Origin: JBKPCD01 sp046727175
GTDB taxonomy: Bacteria > Acidobacteriota > Vicinamibacteria > Vicinamibacterales > 2-12-FULL-66-21
Length of the DNA stretch: 64,000 nt
NCBI GenBank assembly: GCA_046727175.1
Contig: JBKPCD010000144.1
Span: 1-64,000, forward strand
Direction of reading: 5' to 3'
A program made the translations under genes and the position numbers. The first letter of the stretch is position 1, and the number at the start of each line of letters is the position of its first letter. Below the pieces are notes generated by a model. It searched no databases. It was given only the letters and a program-made list of their open reading frames with translations, and was not told where the DNA came from. Below are positions 25,162-34,030 of this stretch, one piece after another.

Positions 25162-27606
25162 TCACTCGATCCGCAATCCCACGACAGGGTCGACGCGCAT
25201 CGCGCGCAACGCGGGAGGAACGCATGCGACGACGGCAGCAAGCAGCAGCACGGCGCTCGCGGCCGCCATCGAACCAGGATCGCTCGGCTTGATTTCGAAC
25301 AGGACTCGAGAGAGCGCCGTCGCGGCGAACCGGACGATCACCAACCCGCTGAGCAACCCCGCCGTAATCAGGATCGCGCTGTGCCGCATGACGAGCGCGC
25401 CGACGATTCGCGGGCGCGCGCCGAGCGTGATCCGGATCGCCAGCTCGCGCGTGCGGAGCGCAACCGACCAGGAGAACAGGCCGTACACGCCAATCGCTGC
25501 GAGTACTGCCGCAAGCGCGCCGAAGAAGACGAGCACCGTCATCAGGAGCCGGGGTTCGGCTGTCTTTGCCGCGAAGATGTCTCCCCAGGTTCGCGCCGAG
25601 CTGAACGGCACGCTGGGTGCGACACTCTTGAGAGCCGAGCGTACCGCCGCCACGGCCGCGTTCCGATCGGACGCGCGGACGGCAACCAGCAGCTCGCGGA
25701 ACGGAAACTGGCGCGCCGTGAAGTAGATCGCGGGCTCGATGTTTTGACCGAGCGGCGCGTTGCGGACGTCACGCACGATGCCGATCACCTGGAAGCGCAT
25801 GCCCTGAGACGCCGGCGGATTCGTGCGCTTCAGATTCAATGCAAGCGGACCGATGCCGGACACGCGGGTCAGCAAATAGCTCCCGAGACTCGATCGTCCC
25901 GTCAGAAACCGATTGGCAAATGTCTCGTTCACGATGACGACGCCGTCAGTGTCGGCGGTGTCGAACGAGCTGAACGCACGCCCCAGCGCCATCGTCGCAC
26001 CGAGCGCATCGAAATACCCGTCCGTCACGCTTTGAATCTGCGCCTGCGGCGCGTCTTCGGGCCTCGCTGGCGGCGGCTGCCCTTCGATTCCGAATGGCAC
26101 GCGCCAGCCGACCTCGAGCGGCGGGAAGTTGCCGCTGCCGGCCGCTTTCACACCCGGCTGCTGCCGGATCTGCTCGACGAGCCTTGCATGCGTGTCGGCA
26201 ACGACCCGCCAGTTCCTGAACGCTTCGCCATCGAGCTGTACCTTCGTCGTCAGCACATCGTCCGCCTTCACGCCTATCGGCGTGTTCATCATCCGGGCGA
26301 CGGTGCGCACGAGCAACGCCGAGCAGACGAGAAGCGCACATGCCAGGGCGACCTCACCGGCAACCAACACCGAGTAGATGCGTCGGGCGCCGCGAGAGCT
26401 GGTCCGGTCACCAGCGCGCAGCTCCGTCGTCAGATGACCACGGATCAGCAGCAACGCCGGGACCAGACCGAAGAACGTCGTCGTCCCTGCAACGACGCCG
26501 AGACCGAGGCCCAGCGCACGCACGTTGATGCTGGCTTCGTCGAGTCGGGGAATCTGGACCGGTGTGAGCTTGACGATCAGCGGCAGCGCGATCGCGGCCG
26601 TCGCGATGCCAACCGCGGCCCCCGCAATGGAAAGGACGAGACTTTCTGCGAAGAGCTGTCGGACGAGTTGTCGCGGCGATGCGCCGAGCGCAACACGCAC
26701 TGCGATTTCGCGCTCGCGTGAGAGCGCTCGCGTCAGGAGCAACGAAGCCACGTTCAGACATCCAATCACGAGCAGCAGCCCGACGGCCCCGAACAGCACC
26801 ATCAAGGCCGGGCGGTAGTACCCGAGCTGCTGGTCGAGCAGCGGGATGAGCCGGACGTTCCAGCCCTTGTTCGTCGCCGTGAAGTCGGCCTGCAGCCGCA
26901 TCGCGAGGGCGCTCGCTGCCGACGACGCCTGTTCGAGGGTAACGCCATCCGACAGGCGCATCACGGATTCCATGAAGTGAGCGGCGCGGCTGTGTTGCGT
27001 GAGATCCCACTTGAGCCTCTGCCACACATCGATGTCATCGGGGTAATGGAACTTCGGCGGCATGACGCCGACGATCGTGTACGGCGCGCCGCCCAGATTC
27101 AGCTGACGGCCGACGAGCGAGGGATCCGCGTTGTAGCGCGTTCGCCAGAGACGATCGCTGATGACCGCGACGAGCTCGTTGCGTGCGAAGAACGGCCCGC
27201 CAACCGGAAATCCAGGACCAATCTGCGGCCGCACACCGAGGACCTCGAAGATGTTCGCGCTGACCTCAATCGTATTCACGCGCACCGGATCCTGACCGGG
27301 CTCGACGAGGTTGACCGCCGGACGCCACCACGCCGCGGCATCTGCGAACGTCGGCAACAGCCGATAGTCCATGAAGTTGACCGGCGATATCGGTTCGTGC
27401 GCCAGACCACGCTCGTGGTTCGTGTCCCACATCGTCAGCAGGCGATCGGATTGCGCGTACGGCAGTGGCCTCAACACGACCGAGTCGACTACCGTGAACA
27501 CCGTGGTCGCCGCCCCGGTCCCTAGGCCGAGGACAAGGACCGTGACAATCGCGAAGCCCGGATGTTGACGAAACTGTCGGACGGCGAGGCGGATGGCATT
27601 CAGCAC
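25162..27606 (-). CDS. ADOP-family ABC permease
   Basis: The protein is 814 aa. A GTG at 27606 is supported by AAGGAG seven bases upstream. The duplicated MacB_PCD-FtsX layout is complete. The first TM (FAIVTVLVLGLGTGAATTVF) is followed by the periplasmic part with PISPVNFMDYRLLP and APYTIVGVMPPKFHYPDDID. The FtsX block LLLVIGCLNVASLLLTRALSR comes next, then the second half (VLVAGEVALACALLVCSALL ... YGLFSWSVALRTRELAIRIT) ending AMRVDPVVGLRIE. It lacks the N-terminal cytoplasmic prefix seen in the ADOP at 34351. It lies 84 bases downstream of the metallopeptidase stop in the opposite sense of transcriptional order (that gene is upstream on the same strand), so the two may share a transcript. 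No ATPase is adjacent. Confidence 0.9.
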   Translation of the reverse strand: MLNAIRLAVRQFRQHPGFAIVTVLVLGLGTGAATTVFTVVDSVVLRPLPYAQSDRLLTMWDTNHERGLAHEPISPVNFMDYRLLPTFADAAAWWRPAVNLVEPGQDPVRVNTIEVSANIFEVLGVRPQIGPGFPVGGPFFARNELVAVISDRLWRTRYNADPSLVGRQLNLGGAPYTIVGVMPPKFHYPDDIDVWQRLKWDLTQHSRAAHFMESVMRLSDGVTLEQASSAASALAMRLQADFTATNKGWNVRLIPLLDQQLGYYRPALMVLFGAVGLLLVIGCLNVASLLLTRALSREREIAVRVALGASPRQLVRQLFAESLVLSIAGAAVGIATAAIALPLIVKLTPVQIPRLDEASINVRALGLGLGVVAGTTTFFGLVPALLLIRGHLTTELRAGDRTSSRGARRIYSVLVAGEVALACALLVCSALLVRTVARMMNTPIGVKADDVLTTKVQLDGEAFRNWRVVADTHARLVEQIRQQPGVKAAGSGNFPPLEVGWRVPFGIEGQPPPARPEDAPQAQIQSVTDGYFDALGATMALGRAFSSFDTADTDGVVIVNETFANRFLTGRSSLGSYLLTRVSGIGPLALNLKRTNPPASQGMRFQVIGIVRDVRNAPLGQNIEPAIYFTARQFPFRELLVAVRASDRNAAVAAVRSALKSVAPSVPFSSARTWGDIFAAKTAEPRLLMTVLVFFGALAAVLAAIGVYGLFSWSVALRTRELAIRITLGARPRIVGALVMRHSAILITAGLLSGLVIVRFAATALSRVLFEIKPSDPGSMAAASAVLLLAAVVACVPPALRAMRVDPVVGLRIE

Positions 27607-27690
27607 GTGACAACTCCTTCGTCTGGTCGCGGAGGTGTGGCCGACTGTTAGACGGGTGAAGGGGCGGGGACGTTGGATCCCCGGGACGCC

Positions 27691-28779
27691 CTACTTGAAT
27701 CTCTTCACGAGATCGGCCTCGAGATCCGCGAGCGCGACGCCCACGAGCTGCAGGCTGTCGTCGAGCGTCTGCCCGCGATCGAGACCCTGGAGGACCATGC
27801 CCATGCGGTTCCCGACACGCCGCATCAGGCTGTCGGCAATCACGAGGCTTTCCATGTAGGCGACAGCGGCCTGCTGCGAGTTGAGGCGGGTGAAACCCTC
27901 CATCAGGGCCGCGAGCGGGATCACGCCGGTCGTACGGAGGACGCGCACCGCGTCGGCGGCGTCCTCCGGTTCGAAGAACGACGCGAGCCCTTCGTGCAGC
28001 CACCCCGGGACCCCGCGCGGCGCGAGACCGTAGATCATCGCGTGAGTGAGCTCGTGCGCCAGCACCCGCTCGAACTGCTTCGGATTCTGCAGTGCGCCCT
28101 TCACCGGCACGCGAATCCTGCCGTCGAAGAGCCCGCTGGACCATTCGGGCGCGCCGGTCAAATCGCGAAACTGCTGCTCGGTGTACAGCGTCACCGATAT
28201 CGAATTCGAGGGAAAGGCGCCAATTGCTTTCCCGATCCGCCAGTACGCGGCATCGAGCGTCGTGATCGCGCGCTCGGCGAGCGCGCGATCCGTTCTGCCT
28301 TCGAACACGACCGAGAAGCGGCCGTCGTTCCTCTGGGTCAGATTCCGGTGGAGGGTGGACTCCTTCCGCCAGGCATCGAGCCGCTCCCGGATCTCGAGAT
28401 CGCCGGGCGCCTGCCCCAGCGCCTGCTCGTACGCGCGAATCGCCTCCTCGACGTTCCCGTCGCGATACTCGATTTCACCAAGCAGGCGTGCGGCATCCTT
28501 GAGACGCGGCTCGAGCTCCAGGGCCCGTTTGAGCGACTGCCTGGCGTCGCGATCGCGGCCGAGCATGTGTGACGCGATTGCCGCGCCGAAGTGAAGCACC
28601 GCGTCCGAAGGCCTTCGCTCGAGCGCCTGACGAAAGATCGCTGCCGCCCGTTCACCGTCTCCCGCCTGAATCGCCTGCCACCCTTCCTCCCAGGACTGCC
28701 TGGCCGACTCGGATTGCGCAGCAAGCGACGATTCGGCCAGGGACACGAACAGCAGGAGCGCGGCGAGAAATCTGATCAT
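27691..28779 (-). CDS. TPR protein with MA-like zinc metallopeptidase domain, exported
   Basis: The protein is 362 aa with signal peptide MIRFLAALLLFVSLAESSLA. About three TPR units cover residues ~28-135 (SWEEGWQAIQAGDGERAAAI, HMLGRDRDARQSLKRALELE, RDGNVEEAIRAYEQALGQAP). The C-terminal half is a gluzincin-type peptidase domain: HELTH at residues 242-246, and a third ligand Glu in the downstream WLHEGLASFFE. This His-Glu-x-x-His plus Glu arrangement is the peptidase-MA clan signature. The catalytic residues all look intact. The TPRs suggest docking to a partner protein in the periplasm. The upstream neighbour is a sialidase-like gene and downstream is an ADOP permease. Confidence 0.88.
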   Translation of the reverse strand: MIRFLAALLLFVSLAESSLAAQSESARQSWEEGWQAIQAGDGERAAAIFRQALERRPSDAVLHFGAAIASHMLGRDRDARQSLKRALELEPRLKDAARLLGEIEYRDGNVEEAIRAYEQALGQAPGDLEIRERLDAWRKESTLHRNLTQRNDGRFSVVFEGRTDRALAERAITTLDAAYWRIGKAIGAFPSNSISVTLYTEQQFRDLTGAPEWSSGLFDGRIRVPVKGALQNPKQFERVLAHELTHAMIYGLAPRGVPGWLHEGLASFFEPEDAADAVRVLRTTGVIPLAALMEGFTRLNSQQAAVAYMESLVIADSLMRRVGNRMGMVLQGLDRGQTLDDSLQLVGVALADLEADLVKRFK

Positions 28780-28853
28780 TGATGAGCGGATACGAAATTA
28801 TCGCGATTTCCGGCAACTTGTCACGAGGAATCAGGCGTGGACGTGAAATCGAA

Positions 28854-28891
28854 GCTCGGGGTTCGCGAGTCGGGTTCTGGGTTCGCCGAGA
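28854..28891. repeat. ggttcgcg word hairpin
   Basis: ctcggggttcgcgagtcggg followed by ttctgggttcgccgag forms a short imperfect hairpin (ctcgg...ccgag) in the same ggttcgg word style as 20944-21157. It lies upstream of the metallopeptidase start. Confidence 0.45.
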
Positions 28892-28940
28892 GGAGTGAAA
28901 TCCGGCCCGCCGGTCAGCGCCTGAAAGCCATGCAGCTGGC

Positions 28941-29083
28941 TCGTCGAATCGCGACGTTCAGGCACTACACCACGCTTGACGCTTACCGCACCGGAGTATT
29001 CGAGACCTCTTGAAACGAAGGATGGCGAGTATTGGATCGCGACCGGTGCCGGCCTGGTGCGCTGGAATCTGAACGGGCGCTAG
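28941..29083 (+). pseudogene. C-terminal remnant of a two-component regulator propeller protein
   Basis: The plus frame ending at TAG 29081-29083 reads LTAPEYSRPLETKDGEYWIA followed by TGAGLVRWNLNGR. The segment DGxYWIATGAGLVRWN is the signature of a Reg_prop (ligand-binding propeller) blade as found in hybrid two-component sensors. Only about one blade survives, with no start and no kinase domain. It overlaps the stop of the minus-strand sialidase-like gene by four bases. Together with the relics at 1952-2478 it is the third broken signalling gene in the window. Confidence 0.55.
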
Positions 29084-30162
29084 CCGCGCGTGGGCCACTT
29101 CCCGTCCGGCATCGGAACCGGCTCGAACCGATTCGGATCGATCACGACGTGCTTGATCCGTTCGCGCTTCCACGTGTAGGTGACGTGCAAGAGCCCATCG
29201 TGCGTCTGGATGATCGCCGGGTAGGAATACTCGCCGGGGTCGCTTTCGAGCACGAGCGCCGCCTCCCAGAGCTTTCCATCGCGCGACAGCGACACGTTCA
29301 ACGGGGTCCGTCCCTTCGTCGTGTGGTTGTAGACGATGACGTGTCGGCCGTCGCGAAGCGTCACGGCATCGATGCCGGAGTTGGGATTCGGCAACGTTGT
29401 CAACGTCAGCGGCGTCCAGCTCTTCCCGCCGTCGTCGGACCACGTCTCGAAAACCCGCTCGGATCGCGTGCGGCCGACAGCCTGCAGCTTTCCGCCGGGA
29501 TGAATCAGGATGCTCGGCTGAATCGCGTCGATCTCCTGGCCGTCAGCGGGCTTGGGCGGCTCGACGCTTGACCACGTGCGCCCGCGATCGACGGACCGCT
29601 CGAAGTGCACCCGCCATCGGCTCGGGTTGTCAGATGATTCGGTGCTGCTTCCGCTGAGCAGCGATCCATCTGCCAGCCGTACGGGCTTGTTCTTGATTGG
29701 GCCGAGAACGCCATCGGGCAACTGCTGCGCGGCACTCCATGTCGCACCGTCGTCGCGTGACGTGCGCAGCATGCCCCACCACGCCCTGGGCGTCGGGCCA
29801 AGCTTATAGAAAAGGAGCAACGAGTCGTCCGCTTCCCGAAACAGGACCGGGTTCCAGCACGGATACTGGCCATCGTGGTGCACGCCGGTTGCAACCTCGA
29901 TCGGCGCGGTCCATGCGCCGTTCACCTGACGTGACAGCCAGATGCCGACGTCATTAGCGCCTTCGCGCGTGCCGCCAAACCATGCCGCAACCAGGCCATG
30001 GTCGGTCTCTGCGATCGTCGAGGCGTGCACGCTCGGAAACGGGGCCGTCGTGAAAACGAACCCCGAAATCACGATCGGCGCCTGCGTCGTCTGATTCCGG
30101 ACGGCTCCGACAGCAACGATCGCCGAAACGCCGAGCAGACAGCAGGTTTTGAGAGGTGCCAT
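29080..30162 (-). CDS. Sialidase-like BNR/Asp-box beta-propeller hydrolase, exported
   Basis: The first ATG is at 30162 (a TTG at 30165 is possible), giving 360 aa with a signal-like N-terminus (LKTCCLLGVSAIVAVGA). A six-bladed sialidase fold is indicated by repeated Asp-boxes: SRDDGATW, SVDRGRTW, SDDGGKSW and a degenerate SRDGKLWE. The conserved early region TIAETDHGLVAAWFGGTREG matches the Arg/Asp-bearing GH33-like exo-alpha-sialidase family annotated widely in Acidobacteriota and Planctomycetes. True sialic-acid cleavage is not certain, because many of these act on other glycans. The gene lies upstream of the metallopeptidase on the same strand, and an inverted-repeat element lies immediately upstream of it. 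Confidence 0.82.
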   Translation of the reverse strand: MAPLKTCCLLGVSAIVAVGAVRNQTTQAPIVISGFVFTTAPFPSVHASTIAETDHGLVAAWFGGTREGANDVGIWLSRQVNGAWTAPIEVATGVHHDGQYPCWNPVLFREADDSLLLFYKLGPTPRAWWGMLRTSRDDGATWSAAQQLPDGVLGPIKNKPVRLADGSLLSGSSTESSDNPSRWRVHFERSVDRGRTWSSVEPPKPADGQEIDAIQPSILIHPGGKLQAVGRTRSERVFETWSDDGGKSWTPLTLTTLPNPNSGIDAVTLRDGRHVIVYNHTTKGRTPLNVSLSRDGKLWEAALVLESDPGEYSYPAIIQTHDGLLHVTYTWKRERIKHVVIDPNRFEPVPMPDGKWPTRG

Positions 30163-30217
30163 CAAACAAGAAGTTAGAAGCCAGAAGTTAGAGCGAACCG
30201 TATCGCGATCGCACTAA

Positions 30218-30329
30218 CAGGATGCTGAAAGACGCATCCTGAATGGCAGATGGCTAATGGAAAAAACCTGAGCATTTTGCCATCTCCCATTTGCCATTTT
30301 CCATCAGGCCGGCGTTTTTCAGCGGCCTG
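30218..30329. repeat. Intergenic inverted-repeat element, copy 2 (aatggcaga interior)
   Basis: The ends are caggatgctgaaagacgc and gcgtttttcagcggcctg, flanked by actaa...ctaag. This extends the terminal inverted repeat to ~22 bp. The interior hairpin has gaatggcagatggctaatgg facing ccatctcccatttgccattt. It is nearly identical inside to the copy at 58367, but only the ends match the copy at 16607. It lies between two minus-strand genes. Confidence 0.8.
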
Positions 30330-30350
30330 CTAAGTTCTGGATTCTAGATT

Positions 30351-31328
30351 CTATCGTGAGCGCTTCGTGCCGAATCGTGCGCGGTAAATGCTCGGCGGGA
30401 CGCCAAACCGCCGCTCGAAGGCACGGCGAAACGCATCCGCGCTTCGGTAACCCACCGAATCTGCGACGGTCTCGACGGTGTGTTCGCGGCTCGCGAGCCG
30501 CCGACGCGCCTCATCGAGCCGCAGTCGCTCGACGAACTCCGCCGGCGTCGTGTCGAACACCTGCTTGAAGCGCCGGCTGAAGTGACGTGCGCAGAGACCG
30601 GCGCGCTCCGCCAGGCGCTCGATCGACATGTCGTGGTGAAGGTGGCCCGACATCCACGCGGCAAGGTCGGCAAATCGATCGGACGACTCGGTCTGAAACT
30701 GCAACGGTTCCGAGTACTGTTCCTGACCGCCGGCGCGCTTGAGGTACACAATCAGGTAACGCGCGACCGCGAGCGCCATCCGGCGGCCGTGGTCCTCTTC
30801 GATGAGCGACAGGGACAGATCGATTCCGGCCGTGACGCCGCCGGACGTATAGAACGGGCCGTCCTTCAGAAAGAGCGCGTTCGGATCGACGCGCAGCCGC
30901 GGAAACCGACGCGCGACGTCTGGCGCGAACTGCCAGTGCGTGGTCACCGAACGGTCGTCGAGGAGACCCGTCCGCGCCAGGCCATAGATGCCCGTGCACA
31001 CGGAGACGATCCGTCGGATGTTCGGCGCGCGGCGTTTCAACCAGGACGAAACCGCTGCGTTCGTGCGCGGCGCGCGCAGGCCGCACCCTCCGGGAACAAC
31101 GATCGTGTCCAGACGCGGCGCCGTTGCCAGCGTCGCGTCCGGATGGAGGCGCAGGCCCGACTCCGCGCGGAACGGCCGGTTCGTCACGCCCAGCACCACG
31201 AGCTCGTACCTCGGTCGGCCGTCGTCTTCCTGAACGACGTTCGCACCCGCAAACGCCTCCATCGGCCCGACAATGTCGAGCGCCGTCACGTTGTCGAAGC
31301 CGATGAACCCTATGCGTCTGGTCGTCAC
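30351..31328 (-). CDS. GlxA-type transcriptional regulator (DJ-1/PfpI plus AraC domains)
   Basis: The protein is 325 aa. The N-terminal DJ-1/PfpI (class I amidotransferase-like) domain at residues ~5-190 shows GFDNVTALDIVGPMEAF, VVPGGCGLRAPR and the cysteine elbow IVSVCTGIYGLARTGLL. The C-terminal AraC domain has two helix-turn-helix units (MSIERLAERAGLCARHFSRR and VETVADSVGYRSADAFRRAF). These proteins activate catabolic genes in response to nitrogenous or amino-acid-like ligands. The start is GTG at 31328. The gene is divergent from the ADOP at 31588 across 259 bases that hold a word hairpin, so regulation of that permease is possible but not shown. Confidence 0.92.
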   Translation of the reverse strand: MTTRRIGFIGFDNVTALDIVGPMEAFAGANVVQEDDGRPRYELVVLGVTNRPFRAESGLRLHPDATLATAPRLDTIVVPGGCGLRAPRTNAAVSSWLKRRAPNIRRIVSVCTGIYGLARTGLLDDRSVTTHWQFAPDVARRFPRLRVDPNALFLKDGPFYTSGGVTAGIDLSLSLIEEDHGRRMALAVARYLIVYLKRAGGQEQYSEPLQFQTESSDRFADLAAWMSGHLHHDMSIERLAERAGLCARHFSRRFKQVFDTTPAEFVERLRLDEARRRLASREHTVETVADSVGYRSADAFRRAFERRFGVPPSIYRARFGTKRSR

Positions 31329-31373
31329 GTCGCCAATTAACGCCCACTCGGACGTTTCTTCACACCTCGAGAA

Positions 31374-31440
31374 CAGGAGATGAGAAGATCAGGAGTCATT
31401 TTTGTTTGGGAAAATGCACTCCTGGCCTCCTGATCTCCTG
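31374..31440. repeat. caggagatc word hairpin
   Basis: The left arm (31374-31402) reads caggagatgagaagatcagg plus agtcatttt. The right arm (31411-31440) reads aaaatgcactcctggcctcc plus tgatctcctg. The reverse complement of the right arm matches the left over ~29 bases with small word differences. It lies in the divergent gap between the GlxA-type gene and the ADOP, so it cannot be a simple terminator for either gene. Confidence 0.75.
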
Positions 31441-31587
31441 TAAGAATACCGTCGTTGAATGACGATGAACGCCTCCCGGACTTGATGTCCGGAATTGTCG
31501 GATTAAGGTCCTTGCGGACGTTGCCCGACAGAACGTAGTGTCGACTGGGATGGTGGCTCGCGGTCGGTCCCTCAGGAGGCAGCGAGG

Positions 31588-34029
31588 ATGGTGGAAGATC
31601 TGCTCAGAGATATCCGCTTCGGATTGCGAGCGCTCGCACGCAGTCCCGGGTTCTCCGCACTGGCCGTCGTCACGCTCGGCCTCGGCATTGGCGCGAACGC
31701 TGCGATCTTCAGCGTCATCAACGGCGTCCTGCTCAAGCCGCTCCCGTACGCGAGCGGCGATCGCCTGCTGCTGATCCGCCAGTCCGCCGCGCGCGCAGGG
31801 CGACCCAACGTCGGTGTCGCGATCAAAGAGCTGTACGACTACCGCGAACACACCCGATCGTTCGACGGCATCGTCGAATACCACCAGATGAATTTCGACC
31901 TGTTGAAGCGCGGGGAGCCCGATCGCGTCAGTACCGGTGTCGTGTCGCACGATTTCTTCGACGTCCTCGGGATTGCGCCGATCCTTGGTCGCTCCTTCAG
32001 GTCGGCCGACGATGCGCCAGGCGCCGATGCCGTCCTGATCCTGAGCTACTCGTATTGGCAATCACGATTCGGCGGCGATCCCGCGATTGTCGGGCAGGTG
32101 TTCGAGATGAACGATCGGCCTCACACCGTCGTCGGCGTGCTGCCGAACGTTCCGCATTACCCGCAGGAAAACGACGTCTACATGCCGGTCTCAGCATGCC
32201 CGTTTCGAGCGGCGGCGGAGCGCACGATCCCGCAGAACCGGCGGGCATTCTCGGCGCTGACGGTGTTCGGGCGTCTTGCGCCGGGCGTCTCGCACGAGCG
32301 CGCCGCGAGCGACGTGGCAGCGATCGGCGATCGCTTCACGCACGAAAACCCGGGCGTGTATCGGCCGGCTGGCGGATTCGCAGCATCGACGGTTCCAGTC
32401 CGCGACCAGCTGACCCGGAGCGCTCGACCGATGTTGCTGATCCTGATGGGGACGACGGCACTCGTACTCCTCATTGCCTGCGGCAACGTCGCAAATCTCA
32501 CGCTCGCGCGGCTGCTGCGGCGCGATCGCGAGCTGGCCGTCCGCACGGCGCTCGGCGCGAGCCGCGGCCATCTCGTTCGGCAGTTGCTGACCGAGAGCAC
32601 GCTGCTCGCGCTCGCAGGTGGCGGCCTCGGCGTACTGCTCGCCGCGTCCACCAGGACGATGCTGGCGAGCTTCGTCGGACGGTTCACGACACGCACCGGC
32701 GAGATCACAATTGATCCGTGGGTGCTGGCGTTCACGCTGCTGCTGTCGATGGTGACTGGCCTCGCTTTCGGCACCTTCCCGGCGCTGTCCGCGCGCGTGG
32801 ACCTGTCGAGTGCGATGAAGCAAGGGGGCCGCGGCAGCAGCGCAGGCCGTGGTCGCGTGACGGCACAAAACCTGCTGATCGTGGCACAGGTCGCCGTGTC
32901 AGTCGTGTTGCTCGTCGGGGCCGGCCTTCTGCTCGTCAGCTTCTATCGCCTGCAAACGATCGATCCGGGTTATCGAGGGGATCGCGTGCTCGCGGCCGAA
33001 GCGTTTCCGAACTTCTCGAAGTACGCGACCGCCGAGAGCCAGATTCAATTCTACGAGACTGCGCTTGCGCGTTTGCAGTCCGAAGCCGGCATCCAGTCCG
33101 CGGCGGTCACGAATGCCGTGCCGCTCAGCGGCTCGCAGCCGGGGCCTACGCCGTTTCAGATCGAAGGACAGGTACCCGAGGATCTCGAGAAGCGGCCAAC
33201 GGCCGATGTCCGCGTCGTATCGCCATCGTACTTCGAGACGCTCGGAGTTCCGCTCTTCGCCGGCCGCGCATTCACGACTCAGGATCGTCGCGAGGGCGCA
33301 GCGGTCGCGATCGTGAATCAGGCCATGATGCGGCATTTCGCGCCGCGCGATCCGATCGCGTCCCGGCTGTCGTTCGACGGTGGACGGACGTGGATCACAG
33401 TGGTGGGCGTCGTCGGAAACGTCCGGCAGTTCGGTCTGGCCGAACCATCCATCGCGCAGATGTACATCCCGCTCGCGCAGTCGCAGGGGTTGGCGGGCCG
33501 GTTGCTGCTTCGCACCGCTGCCGCACCGGCCACTGCGGGAAGGATCGTAAGAGACGCCGTGCATGCCATCGACCCGAACATGCCGGTCGAGAACGTGCGA
33601 ACACTCGACGATCTTCGCGACACGTATCTCGCAACACCGCGCTTGACGGCCACGCTGCTCTCGATCTTCGCGGCGCTGGCGCTCGTCGTGACCATGGCTG
33701 GCGTCACCGGCGTCATCGCGACGTCGGTTTCGCACCGGATGGCGGAGTTCGGTGTGCGGATGGCGCTCGGCGCGAGCCGCGATCGATTGCTCGGGCAGGT
33801 CATCGTTCAAGGCCTCACGCTCGTCGTCAGCGGGCTGGCGATTGGGACATTGGCTTCCGTGCTGTTGACGCGCATCCTGTCGGCGTATCTGTTCGAGACG
33901 ACCTCGCGGGATCCCGTGACCTTGGTCAGTGTAGCGGCGCTGTTTCTGATCGCCGGTGTTCTCGCGTGTGTGGGACCCGCATGGCGCGCGACCACGGCGA
34001 ACCCGTTGGTGGCGCTGAGAACCGAGTAG
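31588..34029 (+). CDS. ADOP-family ABC permease
   Basis: The protein is 813 aa. ATG 31588 is preceded by AGGAGG with good spacing. MVEDLLRDIRFGLRALARSP is the common start of ADOPs without the cytoplasmic prefix. TM1 (LAVVTLGLGIGANAAIFSVI) precedes the periplasmic MacB-like domain (SYWQSRFGGDPAIVGQVFEM, HTVVGVLPNVPHYPQENDVY). FtsX block 1 is VLLIACGNVANLTLARLLRR. The second half begins NLLIVAQVAVSVVLLVGAGL, ending FtsX block 2 (FGVRMALGASRDRLLGQVIV) and ATTANPLVALRTE. It faces another ADOP tail to tail across a repeat-filled gap. The substrate is unknown and no ATPase is nearby. Confidence 0.92.
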   Translation: MVEDLLRDIRFGLRALARSPGFSALAVVTLGLGIGANAAIFSVINGVLLKPLPYASGDRLLLIRQSAARAGRPNVGVAIKELYDYREHTRSFDGIVEYHQMNFDLLKRGEPDRVSTGVVSHDFFDVLGIAPILGRSFRSADDAPGADAVLILSYSYWQSRFGGDPAIVGQVFEMNDRPHTVVGVLPNVPHYPQENDVYMPVSACPFRAAAERTIPQNRRAFSALTVFGRLAPGVSHERAASDVAAIGDRFTHENPGVYRPAGGFAASTVPVRDQLTRSARPMLLILMGTTALVLLIACGNVANLTLARLLRRDRELAVRTALGASRGHLVRQLLTESTLLALAGGGLGVLLAASTRTMLASFVGRFTTRTGEITIDPWVLAFTLLLSMVTGLAFGTFPALSARVDLSSAMKQGGRGSSAGRGRVTAQNLLIVAQVAVSVVLLVGAGLLLVSFYRLQTIDPGYRGDRVLAAEAFPNFSKYATAESQIQFYETALARLQSEAGIQSAAVTNAVPLSGSQPGPTPFQIEGQVPEDLEKRPTADVRVVSPSYFETLGVPLFAGRAFTTQDRREGAAVAIVNQAMMRHFAPRDPIASRLSFDGGRTWITVVGVVGNVRQFGLAEPSIAQMYIPLAQSQGLAGRLLLRTAAAPATAGRIVRDAVHAIDPNMPVENVRTLDDLRDTYLATPRLTATLLSIFAALALVVTMAGVTGVIATSVSHRMAEFGVRMALGASRDRLLGQVIVQGLTLVVSGLAIGTLASVLLTRILSAYLFETTSRDPVTLVSVAALFLIAGVLACVGPAWRATTANPLVALRTE

Positions 34030-34030
34030 A

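Noticed and set aside
25054..26721. 555-aa plus-strand ORF
   Set aside because: Antisense to the ADOP at 25162. Low-complexity Arg/Asp-rich translation without a fold signature.
31374..31440. Simple rho-independent terminator
   Set aside because: It lies between two divergently transcribed starts, so it terminates neither gene. The arms are loosely matched words with a short T run in the loop.
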